Assembly (NCBI RefSeq): GCF_013408335.1
Contig: NZ_JACBZR010000001.1
Span: 1,922,001 to 1,986,000, forward strand
Source: Nocardioides panzhihuensis
GTDB lineage: Bacteria; Actinomycetota; Actinomycetes; Propionibacteriales; Nocardioidaceae
DNA: 64,000 nt
Direction of reading: 5' to 3'
Below the pieces are notes generated by a model that worked only from the letters and a program-made list of their open reading frames with translations, made no database searches and was not told the origin of the DNA. Within the stretch, counting starts at the first letter, position 1. Every line of letters starts with the position of its first letter. Below, one piece after another: positions 1-8,090 of this stretch. A program made the translations under genes and the position numbers.

Positions 1-78
1 GCCCCGCGCGACCCGGTGCTCGGTGACCTGGGCGGCGATCCCGACGTAGAACGCGGTGTCCTCGTCGTCGGTGCTCAT
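1..78 (-). CDS. Partial CDS, N-terminus only, unrecognised
   Basis: Reading leftward from an ATG at 78, the frame is open for 26 codons to the window edge and begins MSTDDEDTAFYVGIAAQ. The short stretch resembles the start of some SAM-dependent methyltransferases (an FYV-type helix), but it is too short to assign. It is divergent from hisE, and the space between them contains a perfect 18-bp palindrome. It could equally encode a regulator that controls itself through that site. I do not assign a function. Confidence 0.45.
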   Translation of the reverse strand, partial: MSTDDEDTAFYVGIAAQVTEHRVARG

Positions 79-100
79 GATATCGAAGCTATCGCAGTTC

Positions 101-131
101 TGCTATGGCTGTGCATAGCAGGCCTGCTATG
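101..131. promoter_or_regulatory. Operator-like palindrome cluster between divergent genes
   Basis: The heptamer TGCTATG or its complement occurs three times, at 101-107, 114-120 (as CATAGCA) and 125-131. Bases 114-131 form a perfect 18-bp palindrome with half-site CATAGCAGG. It lies between the divergent partial gene (start 78) and hisE (start 186), so it could bind a dimeric repressor acting on either gene. The binding protein is unknown. A possible -10 for hisE (TAGGCT, 172-177) lies downstream of the cluster. Confidence 0.55.
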
Positions 132-185
132 GATTCGGTGAGACGATTCGGGAGCGGGGCAGCGTACGGCCTAGGCTTGACGCTT

Positions 186-449
186 GTGAAGACGTTCGAC
201 GAGCTCTGGGCCGAGCTGAGCGAGAAGGCCCGGACCCGACCTGAAGGATCCGGCACCGTGGCGCAGCTCGACGCCGGGGTCCATGCGATCGGGAAGAAGC
301 TGGTCGAGGAGGCCGCCGAGTCCTGGATGGCGGCCGAGTACGAGGGCAAGGAAGCAACCGCGGAGGAGATCTCCCAGCTGCTCTACCACGCCCAGGTGCT
401 CATGCTCGCCAGCGGAATCTCGATCGACGACGTCTACTCACACCTCTGA
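186..449 (+). CDS. hisE: Phosphoribosyl-ATP pyrophosphatase HisE
   Basis: Histidine biosynthesis step 2: hydrolyses phosphoribosyl-ATP to phosphoribosyl-AMP and pyrophosphate in the cytosol. The 87-residue protein from the GTG at 186 ([11 protein letters not shown]) matches the usual stand-alone HisE length. The MazG-like helical core is visible, with [17 protein letters not shown] supplying the acidic metal-binding residues and [15 protein letters not shown] the second helix. The frame is open upstream to an ATG at 105, but that extension is Ser/Gly/Arg-rich and unlike the family. No good ribosome site precedes the GTG. A TAGGCT hexamer at 172-177 would put transcription start at about the GTG, suggesting a leaderless message. 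hisG follows 8 bases after the stop. Confidence 0.93.
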   Translation: MKTFDELWAELSEKARTRPEGSGTVAQLDAGVHAIGKKLVEEAAESWMAAEYEGKEATAEEISQLLYHAQVLMLASGISIDDVYSHL

Positions 450-457
450 GGAACTCC

Positions 458-1342
458 ATGAACTCCGAAAGCCCCAGTCCGCAGGAAGCGACCCGCCCGC
501 TGCGGATCGCGGTGCCCAACAAGGGCTCGCTGTCCACCTCCGCCTCCGAGCTGCTGCGCGAGGCGGGCTATCGCCAGCGCGACGACAGCAAGCGTCTGAC
601 CCTCATCGACGACGAGAACGGCGTCGAGTTCTTCTACCTGCGTCCGCGCGACATCGCGCTCTACGTCGGCGAGGGCACCCTCGACATCGGCATCACCGGC
701 CGTGACCTGCTCCTGGACTCCGGCGCCAAGGCCGACGAGGTCATCGGGCTCGGCTTCGGCCGGTCCCGGTTCCACTTCGCCGGCCGCGCCGGCGCCTTCA
801 CCTCGGTCGAGGAGCTCCGCGGCAAGCGGATCGCGACCTCGTACGTCGGGGTCGTCTCCGACTTCCTCGAGCGCGAGGGGATCGATGCCAGCGTGACCCG
901 CCTCGACGGCGCCGTGGAGACCTCCATCCAGCTCGGCGTCGCCGACGCCATCGCCGACGTGGTCGAGACCGGCTCGACGATGCGGCAGGCCGGCCTGGAG
1001 ATCTTCGGCGAGCCGATCATGCGCTCCGAGGCCGTGGTGATCACCCGGTCGGGCGCGCAGCTGCCGGCGGAGTACGAGACGTTCAAGCGCCGTCTGGACG
1101 GCGTCCTGATCGCGCGCAGCTACGTGATGATGGACTACGACATCCGTGCCGAGTTCCTCGCCGAGGCCTCCGCGATGACCCCCGGTCTCGAGGGACCGAC
1201 GGTCAGCCCGCTGCACCGCGAGGGGTGGGTCGCCGTCCGCGCGATGGTGCCGCGGGCGGGGTCGCAGAAGCTGATGGACGACCTCTACGCCGTGGGTGCC
1301 CGAGCCATTCTGCTGACGGAGATCAATGCCTGCCGGATCTGA
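458..1342 (+). CDS. hisG: ATP phosphoribosyltransferase HisG, long form
   Basis: First and committed step of histidine synthesis: condenses ATP with PRPP. At 294 residues this is the long, homo-hexameric form with its own regulatory domain, so a HisZ partner is not expected. Residues from about 14 (LRIAVPNKGSLS) begin the catalytic fold, and the PRPP loop DVVETGSTMRQ lies near 167-177. The last 80 residues, ending GARAILLTEINACRI, form the ACT-like domain that binds histidine for feedback inhibition in this family. A GAGGAA ribosome site precedes the ATG. It sits directly after hisE and its end overlaps the PH-domain gene by 17 bases, so the three are probably cotranscribed. Confidence 0.96.
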   Translation: MNSESPSPQEATRPLRIAVPNKGSLSTSASELLREAGYRQRDDSKRLTLIDDENGVEFFYLRPRDIALYVGEGTLDIGITGRDLLLDSGAKADEVIGLGFGRSRFHFAGRAGAFTSVEELRGKRIATSYVGVVSDFLEREGIDASVTRLDGAVETSIQLGVADAIADVVETGSTMRQAGLEIFGEPIMRSEAVVITRSGAQLPAEYETFKRRLDGVLIARSYVMMDYDIRAEFLAEASAMTPGLEGPTVSPLHREGWVAVRAMVPRAGSQKLMDDLYAVGARAILLTEINACRI

Positions 1343-1808
1343 CCCTGCCGAGCCTGACCCTGACCGGACGGCCCTGCCGGTGACACTTCCGCACACCTGG
1401 CGTCCGCTCGGTGTCCGCGTGATGGCCTGGTTCCTCGTCGCCGCGCTCGGAGTGATGTGCACGCTGGTCTGGGTCGGCTTCACGCCCGAGATCAAGGCCC
1501 AGGTCACCATGTTCGAGCGACTGACCTTCGGGGCTGTGGGGCTCGGGATCGTCGTCTGTGTGCACGCGCTGACCCGGTCGCGAGTGGTCGCCCATGAGGG
1601 CGGCCTCACCGTCGTCAACGGCTACAAGCGTCGTGATCTGGAGTGGGCCGAGATCCTCGCGATCAACTTCCCCCGAGGTGCGCCGTGGCCCAACATCGAT
1701 CTGGCCTCCGGTCACAACATCTCCGTCCACGGGATCCAGGCCTCCGACGGCGGCTCGTCGAAGAAAGCCGTGCGTACACTGCGGACGCTGGTCGACGAGC
1801 TCTCCTGA
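1326..1808 (+). CDS. PH-domain (bacterial PH-like) membrane protein
   Basis: A 160-residue protein starting inside the end of hisG. After a Pro/Asp-rich N-terminus there are two hydrophobic segments (about residues 31-53 and 65-82), then a compact beta-rich domain containing VVAHEGGLTVVNGYKRRDLEWAEILAINFPRG. That pattern is typical of the small PH-like domains found next to hisG in actinobacteria. The likely topology is membrane-anchored with a cytoplasmic PH-like fold. No catalytic residues are visible and the role is unknown. The 17-base overlap with hisG suggests translational coupling. Confidence 0.8.
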   Translation: MPAGSDPAEPDPDRTALPVTLPHTWRPLGVRVMAWFLVAALGVMCTLVWVGFTPEIKAQVTMFERLTFGAVGLGIVVCVHALTRSRVVAHEGGLTVVNGYKRRDLEWAEILAINFPRGAPWPNIDLASGHNISVHGIQASDGGSSKKAVRTLRTLVDELS

Positions 1809-1897
1809 TCGGCGGAGATGACCGGTCGGCGAACCGCGCACGACGCTTCACCCAATCCTGACCAGAACGGCTGACCTGCGGCGACGGCTGGCCTAGC

Positions 1898-3136
1898 GTG
1901 CTTTCCGTGACCTCTACGTCGTGGACTCGCCTCGCTGCTCCTGGCCTCACCCTGGGCGCCGTCATCGCACTCGCAACGCTGGCTCCGGCCGAGGCCGCGC
2001 CGGTGCACCCCGTCGGCACCTGGGGTGCCTCGGCCGACATGGTGGGCGGTGCGGTCGGCACCGTCGGTCTGGTGGACCGGTCGGTGCGCAACCTGGTGCA
2101 CAACTCGCTGGGTGGCTCCGGCGTACGCATCACCCTCTCCAACGTGTTCGGCGACCGCCCGGTGACCTTCGCCTCGGCACACCTCGGTCTGGCCGGGGAC
2201 GGGGCCGCGGTGGTGCCCGGCACGAACCGGCCGGTGACCTTCGGGGGCGCCGACGAGGTCACCGTCGCCCCGGGCACCGAGGTGCTCAGCGACCCGGTCG
2301 ACGCGACGGTGCCGGCCGATACGACCCTCGCGGTGAGCTTCCACGTCGTCGGCGAGAGCGGCCCGATCACCGGGCACGACGTGGCCACGCAGACCTCCTA
2401 CGTCTCCGGGACGGCCGGCGACGACGTGGCCGGCCAGGAGTCGGGCACGTCGTTCACGACGCAGATCTCCAGCTGGTACTGGGTCGAGAGCGTCGTCGTC
2501 GAGAAGCCCCGCCGGGTCAGGACCGCGGTGCTCTTCGGCGACTCGATCACCGACGGCAACGGCTCCACGGTCGGAGCCAACCGGCGCTACCCCGACGTGC
2601 TGGCCGACCGGGTGGCGACGAGCCGGTTCGCCGGCCGGTTCGGGGTGATGAACGAGGGTATCTCCGCCAACCGCGTCCTGGCCGACAGCTCCGGCGGGGA
2701 GCGTGCTCTGGACCGCTTCCGCCGAGATGTGCTCGAGCAGCCCGGGGTCGCCACGGTCGTGGTGCTGGCGGGCATCAACGACATCCGCTGGGACCAGGCC
2801 GACGAGGCCTCCGACCTGATCGTCGCCTACCGCGACCTGATCGCGCAGGCGCACGCGGAGGACGTCTGCGTCGTGGGCGCGACCCTGACGCCGTACGAGG
2901 GTGGCAGCCGCTACACCCCCGCGCGCGACCGGATCCGGGCCGCGGTCAACGACTGGATCAGGACCTCCGGTGAGTTCGACGGTGTCGCCGACTTCGACGC
3001 CGCCACCCGTGACCCGGCTCGGCCGGCACGGTTCCTTCCCGCGTACGACTCCGGGGACCATCTCCACCCCGGCGACGCCGGCTATGCGGCGATGGCAGAG
3101 GCGGTCGACCTGTCGTTGCTGGACTGCGACCGCTGA
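1898..3136 (+). CDS. Secreted SGNH/GDSL hydrolase (esterase family)
   Basis: A 412-residue predicted exported esterase. The N-terminus has a signal peptide (hydrophobic LTLGAVIALATLAPAEA, residues about 16-32). A beta-rich domain of about 170 residues follows, then the SGNH core: block I FGDSITDGNG (about 213-222, nucleophile Ser), the block II glycine in NEGIS, block III AGINDI with the oxyanion Asn, and block V DHLHPGDAGY near 385-395 supplying Asp and His. All four family motifs are intact. The substrate is not predictable; acetyl-ester or lipid hydrolysis is typical. Starts at GTG 1898 and GTG 1907 are both possible. It converges on the DUF6297 gene with a 4-base gap. Confidence 0.88.
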   Translation: MLSVTSTSWTRLAAPGLTLGAVIALATLAPAEAAPVHPVGTWGASADMVGGAVGTVGLVDRSVRNLVHNSLGGSGVRITLSNVFGDRPVTFASAHLGLAGDGAAVVPGTNRPVTFGGADEVTVAPGTEVLSDPVDATVPADTTLAVSFHVVGESGPITGHDVATQTSYVSGTAGDDVAGQESGTSFTTQISSWYWVESVVVEKPRRVRTAVLFGDSITDGNGSTVGANRRYPDVLADRVATSRFAGRFGVMNEGISANRVLADSSGGERALDRFRRDVLEQPGVATVVVLAGINDIRWDQADEASDLIVAYRDLIAQAHAEDVCVVGATLTPYEGGSRYTPARDRIRAAVNDWIRTSGEFDGVADFDAATRDPARPARFLPAYDSGDHLHPGDAGYAAMAEAVDLSLLDCDR

Positions 3137-3140
3137 GCGG

Positions 3141-4613
3141 TCAGCGCCGCCCGACGAGCACGCAGAGCGTGATCGCCGACAGTGCCAGCGAGATGGTGGC
3201 GCCGGCCGCGTTGGGGGCGAACAATGCCGGGATGCTGACCAGCCCGGCGATGTCGAAGCCGCGGACGGCATTGGTGAACAGCGTGACCGGCATGGCGCCC
3301 ATCGGGGTCGAGACCATCGCCGAGGCGTAGTCCGGAGGTGGCGCGGCCAGCCACCGGGTCAGCGCCGCCAGCGCGCCGAGTCCGACAGCGGGTGCCAGGA
3401 GCGGGTGCGGGAGCGCCCACAGAGAGCCCAGGCCGTACGCGAGCAGCAGCGCCATCGGCACCACGAGCGCGCCGGCCCTCAGCTGCCAGGACCGGGCGCC
3501 CAGCAGCCGGACCAGGCCGCCCGAGCGGGACAGCACCCGCAGGCCGGCACCGAGCGGGACGGCCGCCCAGAACCCGAGCACCACCATCACCGGCACCATC
3601 AGGGCACCGGCCCCGGCCTCGGCGAGCGCGTACGCCGGCACGACCGCTGCCGCCAGGACCAGCACGCGCACTGGTGCCCGGCGCAGCCTGATGAGATCAG
3701 CGGTGACCAGTGCGAGCGGCCCCCGCGGTCCCCACGGACGGCGGGACCGGACGACAGCGCGCTGCCTGCTGGTGTGCTGCAGGACGACATCGTAGGCCAG
3801 AGCGGTGTCGAGGCCGGCGAGCGCACCGGAGAGGCCGTTGGCCAACCCGTGCCCGCGGGTCAGCTCGCGGCGCCGTAGGCGCCCGAGACGACGGTGGCCG
3901 AGCGCAGCCACCGAGCCCGCGAGAGGCGTCAGCGCGGCGGGCGCCAGCCACCACCACGCGCTGGCGGGTGGCGCGAACCCGCTCGTGATCCCGGCTGCCA
4001 CCCCGGCCAGAGCGGCGAGGGCAGCGAGCGCGGCGATCGGACCGATCATCCGCCAGGCCGAACGGGTTCGGGACTGGGCGACGGCGCCGCCTGCGTACGT
4101 CATCGACCCGAGCGCCGCGGCGGCGAGCGCCAGGGCGCCGACGGTCGTCAGCGCCCACCCGGCCGTGACGGCGGCGAGGGCCGCCGGGACCGCCGCGGTC
4201 GCAGCAGCGAGAAGCACCATCGCCCAGTACTGCCGCCACAGCCACCGGCCGCGGTCCACCGGCGTCGAGAGCACCATCGCCGAGGTCGCCGGAGACGACA
4301 TGAGCGGCCCCAGGAGCCGCAGCACCGCGGCGCCCAGCGCCAGCCAGATCAAGACGACGAGCACCGGCCCCGCGGTGCGCGTGCCGACGCAGGTCTCGCT
4401 CGCGCAGACGGCGACAGCCTGCCCGGCGTTGACGACCGCGCTCACCAGCCCCGAGCCGAAGATGAGGACCGTGAGCAGAGCGAGGTACGCCTGGTAGAGG
4501 ATCTCTCCCCACGGCGCCGTGACCCGCCCGCGACGCCAGGATCGGATCAGCCCGCGGATCTCGGCGGGTGTCGGCGGGAGGGTGCTGGCGTCCACGCCCC
4601 GGTGGGTGCTCAT
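3141..4613 (-). CDS. DUF6297-type multi-pass membrane protein (ABC permease-like)
   Basis: A 490-residue, Ala/Leu-rich integral membrane protein with roughly ten to twelve hydrophobic segments and short loops. It is preceded by the ABC ATPase gene on the same strand (7 bases between stop and start), the arrangement seen for the actinobacterial DUF6297 family. It is probably the membrane half of an export-type ABC transporter, which is inference from neighbourhood. No substrate-binding protein or other substrate clue is present. The ATG at 4613 follows the ATPase stop closely, consistent with translation from one mRNA. Confidence 0.7.
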   Translation of the reverse strand: MSTHRGVDASTLPPTPAEIRGLIRSWRRGRVTAPWGEILYQAYLALLTVLIFGSGLVSAVVNAGQAVAVCASETCVGTRTAGPVLVVLIWLALGAAVLRLLGPLMSSPATSAMVLSTPVDRGRWLWRQYWAMVLLAAATAAVPAALAAVTAGWALTTVGALALAAAALGSMTYAGGAVAQSRTRSAWRMIGPIAALAALAALAGVAAGITSGFAPPASAWWWLAPAALTPLAGSVAALGHRRLGRLRRRELTRGHGLANGLSGALAGLDTALAYDVVLQHTSRQRAVVRSRRPWGPRGPLALVTADLIRLRRAPVRVLVLAAAVVPAYALAEAGAGALMVPVMVVLGFWAAVPLGAGLRVLSRSGGLVRLLGARSWQLRAGALVVPMALLLAYGLGSLWALPHPLLAPAVGLGALAALTRWLAAPPPDYASAMVSTPMGAMPVTLFTNAVRGFDIAGLVSIPALFAPNAAGATISLALSAITLCVLVGRR

Positions 4614-4620
4614 TCGGTGA

Positions 4621-5259
4621 TCATTCGGCGCTGGCCGGGGAGCCGAGGCGGACGACCTCGTCGGCCACGGCCTCGATGAGCGCCGGCTGATGGCTGGCGA
4701 ACAGGATCCCGACCCCAGCCTCCTTCTCGCGCGCGAGCAGCCCGGCGAGCCAGAGCGCGCCGTCGGCGTCGAGCCGCTGCTCGGGCTCGTCGAGCAGGAG
4801 GAGCCGACGCGGCCGCACCAGCATCGAGGCGAGGCCGAGCCGCTGGCGCTGCCCCGAGGAGAGCGATCCGGGCAGCTGGCTCGCCTGGCCGGTCAGGCCC
4901 ACCTCGTCGAGCACACGGTCGACGGTGCCCGTCGGATCCTCGACCCGATGGGCGTGCGCGACGAGGTCGAGGTGCTCGACCACCGCGAGGTCGGGGAAGA
5001 GATCCAGGTCGTCGAGGAGCGTAGCGACGTCGCGGCGGACCCGCGCGGACCGCTCGTCGTAGGACTCGTCATCGAGCAGGACCTCGCCGGCCGTCGGCTG
5101 ATCGGCACCGGCGACGCACCGCAGCAGGGTCGACTTGCCCGACCCGTTCGCGCCGGTGAGCGCGATCGCCTGACCGGGCTCGAGGACGAGGTCGATCCCG
5201 TCGAGGACCGCGTTCTCCCCGTAGGTCCTGCTGAGCCCGGAGACTTTCAGCAAGGTCAT
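4621..5259 (-). CDS. ABC transporter ATP-binding protein
   Basis: A 212-residue nucleotide-binding subunit. Motifs in order: Walker A GANGSGKST (36-44), Q-loop region, signature LSSGQRQRLGLA (133-144), Walker B LLLLDEPE (153-160), then SHQP with the switch His. The open frame extends further upstream but is basic and low-complexity. ATG 5259 (MTLLKVSGLSRTYG) gives the usual N-terminus and overlaps the stop of the epimerase-like gene by 4 bases. It likely powers the adjacent DUF6297 membrane protein. Its small size and single-domain build fit CcmA-like or antibiotic-type exporters. Confidence 0.9.
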   Translation of the reverse strand: MTLLKVSGLSRTYGENAVLDGIDLVLEPGQAIALTGANGSGKSTLLRCVAGADQPTAGEVLLDDESYDERSARVRRDVATLLDDLDLFPDLAVVEHLDLVAHAHRVEDPTGTVDRVLDEVGLTGQASQLPGSLSSGQRQRLGLASMLVRPRRLLLLDEPEQRLDADGALWLAGLLAREKEAGVGILFASHQPALIEAVADEVVRLGSPASAE

Positions 5260-6167
5260 CGGAGCGCGGTGATGCCCCAGGAGACCTCGAGACGCTCGTC
5301 GGGAGCGAGCTCGATCAGGTCGGTGCCCGAGTTGAAAGCGTCCGGGGGAGCGGTCATCGGCTCGACCGCGAGGCTGCCTCGCGCGGGTGACTGGTCGTCG
5401 GCGCTGTAGACCATCAGCCACGGGTGGCGCTCGTCGACCCAGAGCTCGACGCCACCGTCCGGTCCTTGGATGGTGACCCTTGCCCGCCCGTCATCGTCGC
5501 GGTCGAGATCGGTGAAGGCGTGGTCGAGCACGACGTCGCCGATGGTCTTGGCGGAGGTGAAGTCGTAGGCCGTCGACGCTGTCGCCTCGCTCGCCGTGGG
5601 CAGCTTGCGCTCGGGATCCGACAGCACGCGGGTGCGGGCCGGGAGGGTGAGGGTCCAGGCGTCGACCGGGCCGGCGCCGACGGCGAGATACGGGTGGGCA
5701 CCGGAGGCGTACGGCGCAGGGGAGTCGGCGTGGTTGGTCGCGGACTGGGTCACCGTGAGGCCGTCGGGCCCGATCGCGTACGTCACCTCCAGGTCGAGCG
5801 TCCAGGGGTAGCCGCTCTGCGCCATCAGCCGGGTCGCGAGGGTGACCGAGCTCTTGGACTCCTCGATGGGCAGCCACTGCGCCCACCGCACCAGCCCGTG
5901 GGAGGCGTTGTTGCGCGAGGCCTCGGTGAGCCCGAGCTGGTAGCTCTTCCCGGCGAACTCGTAGCGGCCGTCGCGGATCCGGTTGGGCCACGGCGCCAGC
6001 AGCTGTCCCTTGCCACCGCTGGACTGCTCGTCGTCGCCGAAACCGGCGACCAGCTCCCGCCCCTCGTAGGACAGCAGCCGCAGCGCGCCACCACTCTCCG
6101 TCACCGTCGCGGTGTAGCCCCCGCCGTCGATCGTGAACTGCTCTCCACTCGGTCTAAGCACGTACAC
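5256..6167 (-). CDS. Aldose 1-epimerase family protein
   Basis: A 303-residue galactose-mutarotase-like protein of the carbohydrate-binding beta-sandwich fold. Family residues are visible: His in NNASHGLV (H90), His in SGAHPYLAV (H158), and a Glu in the AVEPMTAPPDAFNSG block (about E269), corresponding to the two histidines and catalytic glutamate of aldose 1-epimerases. It probably interconverts sugar anomers, although this actinobacterial subgroup could act on hexose phosphates. It leads a minus-strand group with the ABC ATPase and DUF6297 genes. The functional link is unclear. Confidence 0.85.
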   Translation of the reverse strand: MYVLRPSGEQFTIDGGGYTATVTESGGALRLLSYEGRELVAGFGDDEQSSGGKGQLLAPWPNRIRDGRYEFAGKSYQLGLTEASRNNASHGLVRWAQWLPIEESKSSVTLATRLMAQSGYPWTLDLEVTYAIGPDGLTVTQSATNHADSPAPYASGAHPYLAVGAGPVDAWTLTLPARTRVLSDPERKLPTASEATASTAYDFTSAKTIGDVVLDHAFTDLDRDDDGRARVTIQGPDGGVELWVDERHPWLMVYSADDQSPARGSLAVEPMTAPPDAFNSGTDLIELAPDERLEVSWGITALR

Positions 6168-6209
6168 AGGCTATCCAGGGGCCGGAGCCGTCCCGGTCGA
6201 CGGGCCGGG

Positions 6210-6749
6210 CTAGGTCGCCACGATGATGTCGGCGCGGGCGGCGGTCTGGTCGCGGGCGAAGTGTTCGGTCTCGGCCGCCGCCCAGGCTTCCCAGTGGGGC
6301 GCGAAGGTGTCGCCGTCGCGGTCGATGCCGCGTCGCCGTCGCTCGTCCTCGGGCGCGTCGACCCAGGCGAGGGCGGTGCGGAAGCCGTCGTATGCGGCGG
6401 CGCCGCTGCCGACGCCCTCGATGACGAGCAGCGGGCTCGGTGGGACCAGCACGGTCTCGGCGAGCTCGCGTGCGTGCCAGTCGTAACGGCGGTAGGAGCC
6501 CGGGGCACCCTCGACGAGGGGGAGCAGGATCGTCTCGAGCTGGGCGATGCCCTCGGCGAGACCCTCCCAGCCGGCGTACAGGTCGTCCATGTGGACCACC
6601 GGCGCCTGCGTCATGTCGGCCAGGGCGGTGGCCAGCGTCGTCTTCCCGGAGCCGGCGGGGCCGTCGACGCAGATCAGCCGGCCCGGGCCGAGGGTGGCCG
6701 GGCGGCTCATCGCGATCATCAGCAGATCGGCGGAGGGGGAGTCGGTCAA
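6210..6749 (-). CDS. P-loop nucleoside/uridine kinase-like protein
   Basis: A 179-residue P-loop NTPase of the (d)NMP/uridine-kinase type. Walker A GPAGSGKTT (30-38) is followed by VVHMDDLYAGW, the aspartate-containing substrate segment. Later come VIEGVGSGAAAY and an Arg-rich lid, ERRRRGIDRDGD. The substrate cannot be told from sequence. The frame opens with TTG at 6749. ATGs at 6719 and 6710 (MIAMSRP and MSRP) are alternatives and none has a clear ribosome site. The upstream small membrane protein gene ends 1 base before, so the pair is likely cotranscribed. Confidence 0.8.
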   Translation of the reverse strand: MTDSPSADLLMIAMSRPATLGPGRLICVDGPAGSGKTTLATALADMTQAPVVHMDDLYAGWEGLAEGIAQLETILLPLVEGAPGSYRRYDWHARELAETVLVPPSPLLVIEGVGSGAAAYDGFRTALAWVDAPEDERRRRGIDRDGDTFAPHWEAWAAAETEHFARDQTAARADIIVAT

Positions 6750-6750
6750 C

Positions 6751-7215
6751 TCAGGAGATGCCGTATTTCTTCAAGATGTCGTTGACGTCGGCCAAGTCGT
6801 CGTCGTCCTCGTCGACCACCGGGCTCTTGGCCGTCCTCGGAGCGGCGACCGGGGCCGGGCCGGCCGATCCGGCGGGTGCGGCACCGGCCGTCCCCTTCCG
6901 AGCCGCACGGCTCGGCTTCTCCTTGGTGGGCAGGAAGCGGGCGAGGAAGATGAGCAGGATCGCGAGCGCGGCGATGCCGAACCCGATCCAGACCGTCGGG
7001 CTGAAGACCAGGCGCGCGGCCCAGTCGGCGATCGCGTCCACGATCCTGCCGCCGGCGCGCAGGAGGCCGGTCAGATAGGCCGCCGGGGCGAGCAGCGTCC
7101 ACCCCAGCGCCTTCACGCCGGCTCCGAGGCCACGCCGTCGGAGCGCGACCCAGGTCCAGATCGCGCCCAGAATGGTGAGCGCGGCAGCTAGTGCGAGGTA
7201 GGCGCCTTGGTCCAT
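6751..7215 (-). CDS. Small membrane protein of unknown function
   Basis: A 154-residue protein from ATG 7215 (MDQGAYLALAAAL). There are three hydrophobic stretches (about 4-22, 37-52 and 68-89), then an Ala/Pro/Lys-rich linker and an acidic tail with DEDDDDLADVNDILKKYG at the C-terminus. The membrane part plus a flexible cytosolic acidic tail is all that can be seen. I do not recognise the family. The frame is open to 7347, but that extension has no hydrophobic start and overlaps the divergent SseB-like gene. Confidence 0.65.
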   Translation of the reverse strand: MDQGAYLALAAALTILGAIWTWVALRRRGLGAGVKALGWTLLAPAAYLTGLLRAGGRIVDAIADWAARLVFSPTVWIGFGIAALAILLIFLARFLPTKEKPSRAARKGTAGAAPAGSAGPAPVAAPRTAKSPVVDEDDDDLADVNDILKKYGIS

Positions 7216-7303
7216 ACCTGCAGTCTTCCACTCTCCTGGTCGTCTGACACCCGGACTGTCCCTGATGTCGGCCCTGATGTTCCTCTGCGGTTCAATGGGG
7301 GCG

Positions 7304-7798
7304 ATGAACGAGAAGCGACTCCTCGGCACCGCGTTCCCCGGTGACACCGGAGAGACCAGCTCCGAGGTCGAGGCCGTGCTGAGGTCGTACGCCGCGGGTC
7401 AGGCCACGCATGCCGACGTGCTCACCACCTTGGCCGCTGCCCGCGTCCTGGTGCCCGTCGTCGCCGTGCTGGGCGAGGTCGAGGTCGACGAGGCCGGTCT
7501 GGCCCACGACAAGACCTCCGACATGGCCACCGTGCTGCTCACCGGGGCCGACGGGCGACAGGCGCTGCTCGGGTTCACCGGCCTGGCGCCGCTGCGGGCG
7601 TGGCAGGCCGATGCGCGGCCGGTGCCGGTCGGGTTGCGCGACGCCGCCCAGGCCGCTGTCCACGACGGGGCTGATGCCCTCGTGCTCGATCTCGCCGGGC
7701 CGGTCCCGTTCGCGATCGAGGGGGACGACCTGCGCAAGGTGGCCGAGGGCTGGCAGCTGGCGATGGTCGGGCAGCGTACGGCCTGGGTGCGCCCCTGA
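7304..7798 (+). CDS. SseB-family protein
   Basis: A 164-residue soluble protein matching the SseB N-terminal domain pattern. Hydrophobic beta strands around RVLVPVVAVLG are followed by DMATVLLTGADGRQALLGFTGLAPLRAW, where user-defined limits and 'A-F-T' strands normally occur, and VLDLAGPVPFAIEGDDL. The function of the family is not established. In actinobacteria this gene typically precedes infC, as it does here. The ATG at 7304 has a GGGGG stretch upstream; an ATG at 7265 would add 13 residues. It is divergent from the small membrane protein gene, 88 bases apart. Confidence 0.78.
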   Translation: MNEKRLLGTAFPGDTGETSSEVEAVLRSYAAGQATHADVLTTLAAARVLVPVVAVLGEVEVDEAGLAHDKTSDMATVLLTGADGRQALLGFTGLAPLRAWQADARPVPVGLRDAAQAAVHDGADALVLDLAGPVPFAIEGDDLRKVAEGWQLAMVGQRTAWVRP

Positions 7799-7830
7799 GG
7801 GGCTGACCGACGCCCGGAGCGCTCCGGGGA

Positions 7831-7860
7831 TTGGTCCGGTGCGGAATGTTGCAGTAATGT
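7831..7860 (+). promoter_or_regulatory. Candidate promoter of the infC operon
   Basis: TTGGTC at 7831-7836 and TAATGT at 7855-7860 are separated by 18 bases, a plausible housekeeping sigma -35/-10 pair. Initiation would be near 7867, giving an infC leader of about 300 bases. This was chosen by eye and is not proven. Confidence 0.4.
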
Positions 7861-8053
7861 TCCGTGTTGACCGATCAGACCGACGTACGCCGTCGTTCTG
7901 ATCCAACAAGCGGAGATCACGAAAGCGTTCTCCCACCCGCATCGACCGCAAGCAACAAAGGTCGTCGGGTCCGGTCCCGAAGAAGATGTCCCAGGAAACT
8001 GATGGGTCAGAGGATTCGGTGGTGCGAGCCCTGCTCGGGTGAGCGTCCTGACT

Positions 8054-8090
8054 GGCTTCCGCTTGTGACAATCAAGCGGAAGCCTTTTTT
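8054..8090 (+). terminator. Intrinsic terminator in the infC leader (attenuator candidate)
   Basis: A perfect 12-bp stem: GGCTTCCGCTTG (8054-8065) pairs with CAAGCGGAAGCC (8073-8084) across a 7-base loop, followed at once by six T residues (8085-8090). This is an unusually canonical terminator for so GC-rich a genome. It sits 76 bases before the infC start, not after a gene, which points to premature termination as a control step. Confidence 0.85.

Noticed and set aside
3141..5259. Horizontally acquired antibiotic exporter
   Set aside because: Base composition and codon use do not differ visibly from neighbours, and the DUF6297/ATPase pair is common in related actinobacteria.
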